NCBI GenBank assembly: GCA_902572925.1
Contig: CACGHT010000006.1
Coordinates: 1-34,000 of the forward strand
Reading direction: 5' to 3'
From: an uncultured Pelagibacteraceae bacterium
GTDB lineage: Bacteria; Pseudomonadota; Alphaproteobacteria; Pelagibacterales; Pelagibacteraceae
DNA length: 34,000 bases
The notes beneath the pieces are model-generated. The model was not told where the DNA came from and made no database searches. It was given only the letters and a program-made list of their open reading frames with translations. Of the stretch, positions 30,409 through 34,000 are shown piece after piece (positions within the stretch are counted from its first letter, which is position 1; every line of letters starts with the position of its first letter). The translations under genes and the position numbers were made by a program.

Positions 30409-31503
30409 ATGAAAAAAATCATTTCAATGTTTTTTGCAACTATTTTAGTACTTGGATTTGCTTCTAGTGCTAATGCTGCAAAAACACTTAAATGTCAGAC
30501 AGTTCTTAACACTAAAGCTGATGAAGTTAAGATGTTAAAGGACTTTACTGACACAGTAACAGAACTAACATCCGGCTCGTTAAAATTTGAAATTTTACCA
30601 GCAGGTGCAGTTGTGGGAGTTAAAGAAACTCTTGATGCTGTTGACAAAGGTTTGATCGATTGTGGCTTCGCATGGACTCACTATTGGTCAGGTGATCACC
30701 CTGCTGCTATGTTATTTGGTTCGCCAGTAGCTGGTGGTGGAGTTGGTATCGACAACTTAGCGTTTCTATCATGGTTTCAATATGGTGGTGGTAAAGAATT
30801 ATACGACCAACTTTGGAAAGAAATGGGAAGAGATATTAAAGGATTTATGCTTCAACCAGTGGGTCCAGAGGCTTTAGGTTGGTTTCCAAAACCAATTAAA
30901 GATATGGCTGACTTTAGAAAATATAAGTTCAGAACTCCTCCAGGAATTCCAGGACAAACATACAAAGACATTGGTATAGCATCTGTTGCAATGGGTGGTG
31001 GAGATATTCTACCAGCTCTTGAGGCAGGAACTATTGATGCTGCTGAGTGGTGTTGTCCTAAACCTGACTTAACATTTGGTTTCCAAAAAGTATTAAAGCA
31101 CTATTATCTACAAGGTTTACACCAAGTAGTAGTAAATGCTGACTTTTACATAACTGGAAAAACTTATAATGCTATGAGTGCTCATGAGAAAAAGTCTCTT
31201 GAAGTTGCAGCTAATGCTTCATTAGCTAAATCTTTAAGTTACAGAATCTATGAAAATGGAAAAGCATTACAAGAACTTACTACTAAACATGGGGTAAAAT
31301 TAGAAGATACTCCATCAGACTACTTTACAGAGTACATGGCAGCTGCAAAAGCTACATTGAATAAAAACGCAGAGAAGAACAAATTCTTCAATGAAGTTTA
31401 TACTTCAATGAAAAACTTTGCTGATGTTGCTGTTCCTTTCTGGAGCGGTGCTCAAATGTCTAATGCGAAGCTAGGAATGGCTCACGCTGCAACATTAAAG
31501 TAA
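30409..31503 (+). CDS. dctP: TRAP transporter substrate-binding protein (TakP/DctP family)
   Basis: A 364-residue periplasmic protein. The signal peptide ends SSANA/AKTL at about residue 23. The fold is typical: LDAVDKGLIDCGFAW (about 78-92), the carboxylate-binding Arg in KFRTPPGIPGQ (about 174-184) and the ligand Glu in TIDAAEWCCPKPD (about 210-222). In the related TakP clade the segment is EW-VGP-like; here two neighbouring Cys follow the Trp. The protein binds a small carboxylate-containing compound for the DctQM permease. The substrate is not predictable; divergent GMC and SDR genes suggest a hydroxylated compound. It ends before a strong hairpin, so it can be made in excess over the permease. 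Confidence 0.9.
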   Translation: MKKIISMFFATILVLGFASSANAAKTLKCQTVLNTKADEVKMLKDFTDTVTELTSGSLKFEILPAGAVVGVKETLDAVDKGLIDCGFAWTHYWSGDHPAAMLFGSPVAGGGVGIDNLAFLSWFQYGGGKELYDQLWKEMGRDIKGFMLQPVGPEALGWFPKPIKDMADFRKYKFRTPPGIPGQTYKDIGIASVAMGGGDILPALEAGTIDAAEWCCPKPDLTFGFQKVLKHYYLQGLHQVVVNADFYITGKTYNAMSAHEKKSLEVAANASLAKSLSYRIYENGKALQELTTKHGVKLEDTPSDYFTEYMAAAKATLNKNAEKNKFFNEVYTSMKNFADVAVPFWSGAQMSNAKLGMAHAATLK

Positions 31504-31524
31504 TCAGTAATTAATCTTGATTTT

Positions 31525-31561
31525 TTAGAGCGGACTTTTACAGTCCGCTCTAATTTTTTTA
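31525..31561 (+). terminator. hairpin terminator/attenuator inside the TRAP operon
   Basis: AGAGCGGACT (31527-31536) and AGTCCGCTCT (31542-31551) form a 10-bp perfect stem, extended by two T-A pairs, with the loop TTTAC. A run of seven T (31554-31560) follows. This is a textbook intrinsic terminator placed 24 bases after the binding-protein stop and 12 bases before dctQ. Partial read-through would give more binding protein than permease. Confidence 0.9.
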
Positions 31562-31572
31562 ACTAGAATTTT

Positions 31573-32193
31573 ATGGCAGAAGAACCTGGTAAACTAGATA
31601 TCTCAGATGAAATGATTGCCGAAAGGCGAGGTGGATCAGGAAAAATGCCAACTGATATGCCATCATGGATGGCTAAATCTATTATTAATATTGATAAATT
31701 TAGTAAGTGGATTGGTAATATTGTTTGTTGGATATTGATGCCACTAATTTTTGCAATGACTTATGAAGTTCTTGCAAGAAAGTTATTTTTAGCACCTACA
31801 ATATGGGCTTACGATATAAGCCGTTTTCTTTACGGGGCGTTGTTCATGTTAGGAGCTGGTTACGCGCTTTCTCGAGGAGTACATATTAGAGCTGATTTTT
31901 TATATAGAAATTTTAAAACAAAAACTCAAGGTCTAATAGATTTTTGGCTATACTTACTATTTTATTTTCCTGGTCTTTTGGTTTTTCTTTATATGACAAT
32001 TGGGTTTGTAGAGGAATCAATTAGAAGAGGTGAAAGAGGCATGGATACCACATGGATGCCTTTCATGTGGCCTATAAAAACTTGTTTATTAGTTGGAATT
32101 ATTTTTTTACTTATTCAAGGTTTTTCAGAATTACTTAAAAGTTACTGGGCAGCTAAAAAAGGTGAGTGGCCAGGAGAGGATAACAAAAAATGA
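31573..32193 (+). CDS. dctQ: TRAP transporter small permease subunit
   Basis: A 206-residue membrane protein with four helices (about 49-67, 82-102, 121-143, 166-187) and a 40-residue hydrophilic N-terminal lead (EEPGKLDISDEMIAERRGG), longer than in most DctQ. AYDISRFLYGALFMLGAGYAL and the HIRADFLYRNF segment are the DctQ signatures. It pairs with the large permease; the overlap of 4 bases (ATGA) supports a fixed ratio. Translation starts 12 bases after the T-run of the terminator. Confidence 0.92.
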   Translation: MAEEPGKLDISDEMIAERRGGSGKMPTDMPSWMAKSIINIDKFSKWIGNIVCWILMPLIFAMTYEVLARKLFLAPTIWAYDISRFLYGALFMLGAGYALSRGVHIRADFLYRNFKTKTQGLIDFWLYLLFYFPGLLVFLYMTIGFVEESIRRGERGMDTTWMPFMWPIKTCLLVGIIFLLIQGFSELLKSYWAAKKGEWPGEDNKK

Positions 32194-33524
32194 TAGCAGA
32201 GTTAATTGATCCAGCAATTCTAGGTTTTATTCTCGTTGGTGTAATGCTTTTTGCAATTTTTGTAGGATTTCCAATTTCATTCACTTTGATATTTTTAGGA
32301 TTTGTTTTTGGATATCTTGGTTTTGGAAAATTAGTTTTTTATTTGATGACACTTCAATTTTCCATGGTAATGACTGAGCAAACCCTTGCCGCAGTGCCGC
32401 TCTTTGTGTTCATGGGGATAATGATGGAACAAGCTGGATTAATGGAAAGATTATTTTCAGCTTTTCAGTTAATGTTAGCAAAAGTTAAGGGTTCGCTATA
32501 TTACGCAGTTCTGTTTGTTTCAGTAATTTTTGCTGCAGCCACAGGTATTGTAGGTGCATCAGTAACTATTCTTGGCATCATGGCTGCTAAATCTATGAAT
32601 AGATCAGGCTATGACGTCAAGCTAGCTGCAGGTACGATCACTGCAGGTGGAACTCTGGGTATTTTAATTCCTCCAAGCATTATGCTTGTTGTTATGGGCC
32701 CTATAATGGAAATCCCAGTAATAGATTTATTTGCTGCTGCAATATTACCAGGAATACTCCTTGCAAGTTTATATGCAGCTTACACAACAATAAGATGCAT
32801 GATTAATCCTAAGTTAGGACCAGTATTACCTGATGATATGAGAGCTGCCAGCATGAAAGAAGTTTGGGTTGAGTTTTTCCTAGGCCTGGTTCCTCCTGCG
32901 GCCTTAGTTTTTGCGGCTTTGGGGAGTATATTATTTGGATTTGCAACTCCAACTGAAGCAGCAGGATGTGGTGCTATGGGAGCATTACTTCTCTCTTTAG
33001 CTTATAAAAAATTATCACTGTCTAAATTACAAGAAGCTTTGGTAAAAACTTTAGAGATAACAGCTTTAATTATGGTTTTAGTTGCAGCTTCAAATTTCTT
33101 TGGCGCGGTTTTTGCAAGACTAGGAACACCAACTTTGTTAACTGAATTTTTATTAGGACTAGAAATGAACAAGTATTTAATTCTAGCAATGATAATGGTT
33201 ATGATCTTTTTATTAGGCTGGCCATTAGAATGGGTTCCTATTGTAATGATAATAGTGCCAATTATATTGCCATTAGTAGAAGCATTAGGATTTAATTTAA
33301 CTTGGTTTGCAATATTAGTTGCAGTGAATCTGCAAACCGCCTGGCTTTCTCCACCAGTAGCTTTATCTGCATATTTTTTAAAAGGAGTTGTTCCAGAATG
33401 GGATCTTAAAGACATCTATTATGGAATGATGCAATTTATGGTCTTACAAGTCATCGGTTTAGTATTAATTATAATATTTCCTAAAATTGCTCTTTGGTTA
33501 CCAACTCTCTTATATGGACAGTAG
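32190..33524 (+). CDS. dctM: TRAP transporter large permease subunit
   Basis: A 444-residue protein with about 12 helices plus hairpin loops. GFPISFTLIFLGFVFGYLGF (about 26-45), AVPLFVFMGIMMEQAGLMER (about 68-87), AAATGIVGASVTILGIMAAK (about 115-134) and GTLGILIPPSIMLVVMGPI (about 154-172) are DctM motifs. The mannitol/chloroaromatic-type subgroup fits the TakP-type binding protein. It drives uptake with a sodium gradient. A plus-strand NCS1-type gene starts 25 bases after its stop. Confidence 0.94.
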   Translation: MIAELIDPAILGFILVGVMLFAIFVGFPISFTLIFLGFVFGYLGFGKLVFYLMTLQFSMVMTEQTLAAVPLFVFMGIMMEQAGLMERLFSAFQLMLAKVKGSLYYAVLFVSVIFAAATGIVGASVTILGIMAAKSMNRSGYDVKLAAGTITAGGTLGILIPPSIMLVVMGPIMEIPVIDLFAAAILPGILLASLYAAYTTIRCMINPKLGPVLPDDMRAASMKEVWVEFFLGLVPPAALVFAALGSILFGFATPTEAAGCGAMGALLLSLAYKKLSLSKLQEALVKTLEITALIMVLVAASNFFGAVFARLGTPTLLTEFLLGLEMNKYLILAMIMVMIFLLGWPLEWVPIVMIIVPIILPLVEALGFNLTWFAILVAVNLQTAWLSPPVALSAYFLKGVVPEWDLKDIYYGMMQFMVLQVIGLVLIIIFPKIALWLPTLLYGQ

Positions 33525-33549
33525 AAACTTTAAGTTTTATATTGTCTGA

Positions 33550-34000
33550 GTGAGTCCTCAAAATTTAAAAAAAAACCTTACTAATTGGGATTTAGTTTCA
33601 GTTAATCCAAATGATAAAAATTGGGATTGGAAAGTTTTATTTTGTTTTTGGGGAGTAAATATTCAAAGTGTAATTGGTTTTTCGTTAATCACCTCTTTAT
33701 ATATAATTTATAACCTTAATACCTTTGTTGTATTTTTTGGAACGATATTAGGAACATTACTAGTTTATCTTTTTTCAAATTGGATAGGAAAACCATCTCT
33801 AAAACACGGACTGCCTTTTGTTGTCCTATTACGATCCTCAATGGGAGTAATTGGCGCAAAATACTTTGGTTTAATAAGATTTTTGGTTGGTGTTTTTTTA
33901 TTTGGCATTCAAACATATTTTTTATCAAAAGCATTTAGTTATTTAATAAGAATAGCAATTTTTTCTGTGGATCCCGCAATACTTGATAAACAAATATTTC
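33550..34000 (+). CDS. NCS1-type nucleobase/hydantoin permease, N-terminal part (3' truncated by window)
   Basis: An open frame from GTG at 33550 (the codon before it is TGA) runs to the window end, 150 codons. The protein starts with a hydrophilic segment holding NDKNWDWKVLFCFWGVNIQS and continues with helices; GKPSLKHGLPFVVLLRSSMG (about 90-109) and FLVGVFLFGIQTYFL match the helix 2-3 region of NCS1 transporters (cytosine, uracil, allantoin, hydantoin). The window end prevents assignment. No Shine-Dalgarno sequence is evident. Close spacing suggests co-transcription with dctQM. Confidence 0.7.
   Translation, partial: MSPQNLKKNLTNWDLVSVNPNDKNWDWKVLFCFWGVNIQSVIGFSLITSLYIIYNLNTFVVFFGTILGTLLVYLFSNWIGKPSLKHGLPFVVLLRSSMGVIGAKYFGLIRFLVGVFLFGIQTYFLSKAFSYLIRIAIFSVDPAILDKQIF

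Noticed and set aside
33002-33415. 137-codon minus-strand frame inside dctM
   Set aside because: A mirror of hydrophobic TRAP codons giving a Thr/Ile/Lys-rich nonsense product; no domain, no promoter, no independent support.
1-34000. Mobile elements, prophage, CRISPR arrays, restriction or toxin-antitoxin systems
   Set aside because: I saw no transposase, integrase, cas-like or phage gene, no regularly spaced repeats and no terminal inverted repeats. Small basic or hydrophobic ORFs were considered as toxins, but none has a partner gene.

Overview
The window is AT-rich, very tightly packed and made of short genes that often overlap by 1-16 bases. Lys/Asn/Ile-rich proteins, minimal intergenic gaps, an ammonium transporter with no PII gene beside it, and an aprM-aprB-aprA cluster next to sulfonate desulfonation genes all point to a streamlined marine alphaproteobacterium of the SAR11 group (Pelagibacterales). 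This placement is inferred from gene content and style, not from a marker-gene tree. I found no rRNA, tRNA, CRISPR, insertion sequence or phage gene.

Layout. 1-3530 (+): the 3' end of a class I glutamine amidotransferase, an M50 site-2 protease, an HU protein with a clean hairpin terminator, and amtB with a large structured 3' region. 3531-9561 (mixed): a GT2-like glycosyltransferase, a rhodanese, a kappa-GST/HCCA-isomerase-like protein, an ABA4-like membrane protein, recX, cysQ with a 58-residue DUF3553 gene, mnmA, a Frag1/DRAM-like membrane protein, and a 27-residue, extremely basic peptide gene with a strong ribosome binding site. 9595-14874 (+): metC, an MFS carrier, pabB-pabA-pabC (p-aminobenzoate for folate) and a HIT protein. 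14975-24219: a sulfur block. 24236-30277: an SGNH-family protein, then a minus-strand run of a 40-residue membrane peptide, a 2-keto-4-pentenoate hydratase-like protein, a 49-residue membrane peptide, an M23 peptidase, an SDR, TerC and a GMC oxidoreductase. 30409-34000 (+): a TRAP transporter (binding protein, terminator, small and large permeases) and the start of an NCS1-type permease.

How the genes work together. The most coherent system is the sulfur block. SuyAB releases sulfite from sulfolactate, giving pyruvate. Xsc releases sulfite from sulfoacetaldehyde, giving acetyl phosphate. AprMBA can oxidise the sulfite to adenylylsulfate with electrons passed to the membrane, and two unrelated membrane carriers (TauE/SafE and YeiH/COG2855 families) could export sulfite or sulfate. 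ATP sulfurylase, taurine transaminase and a taurine ABC transporter are not in the window. Two small genes between aprA and tauE, a 116-residue soluble protein and a 44-residue one-helix peptide, have no function I recognise and are the best candidates for undescribed parts of this system. A near-consensus sigma-70 promoter whose -10 box lies in the loop of an inverted repeat precedes aprM.

At least five likely real genes are very short (27-58 codons), and one further 40-codon frame behind cysQ carries a single in-frame stop.
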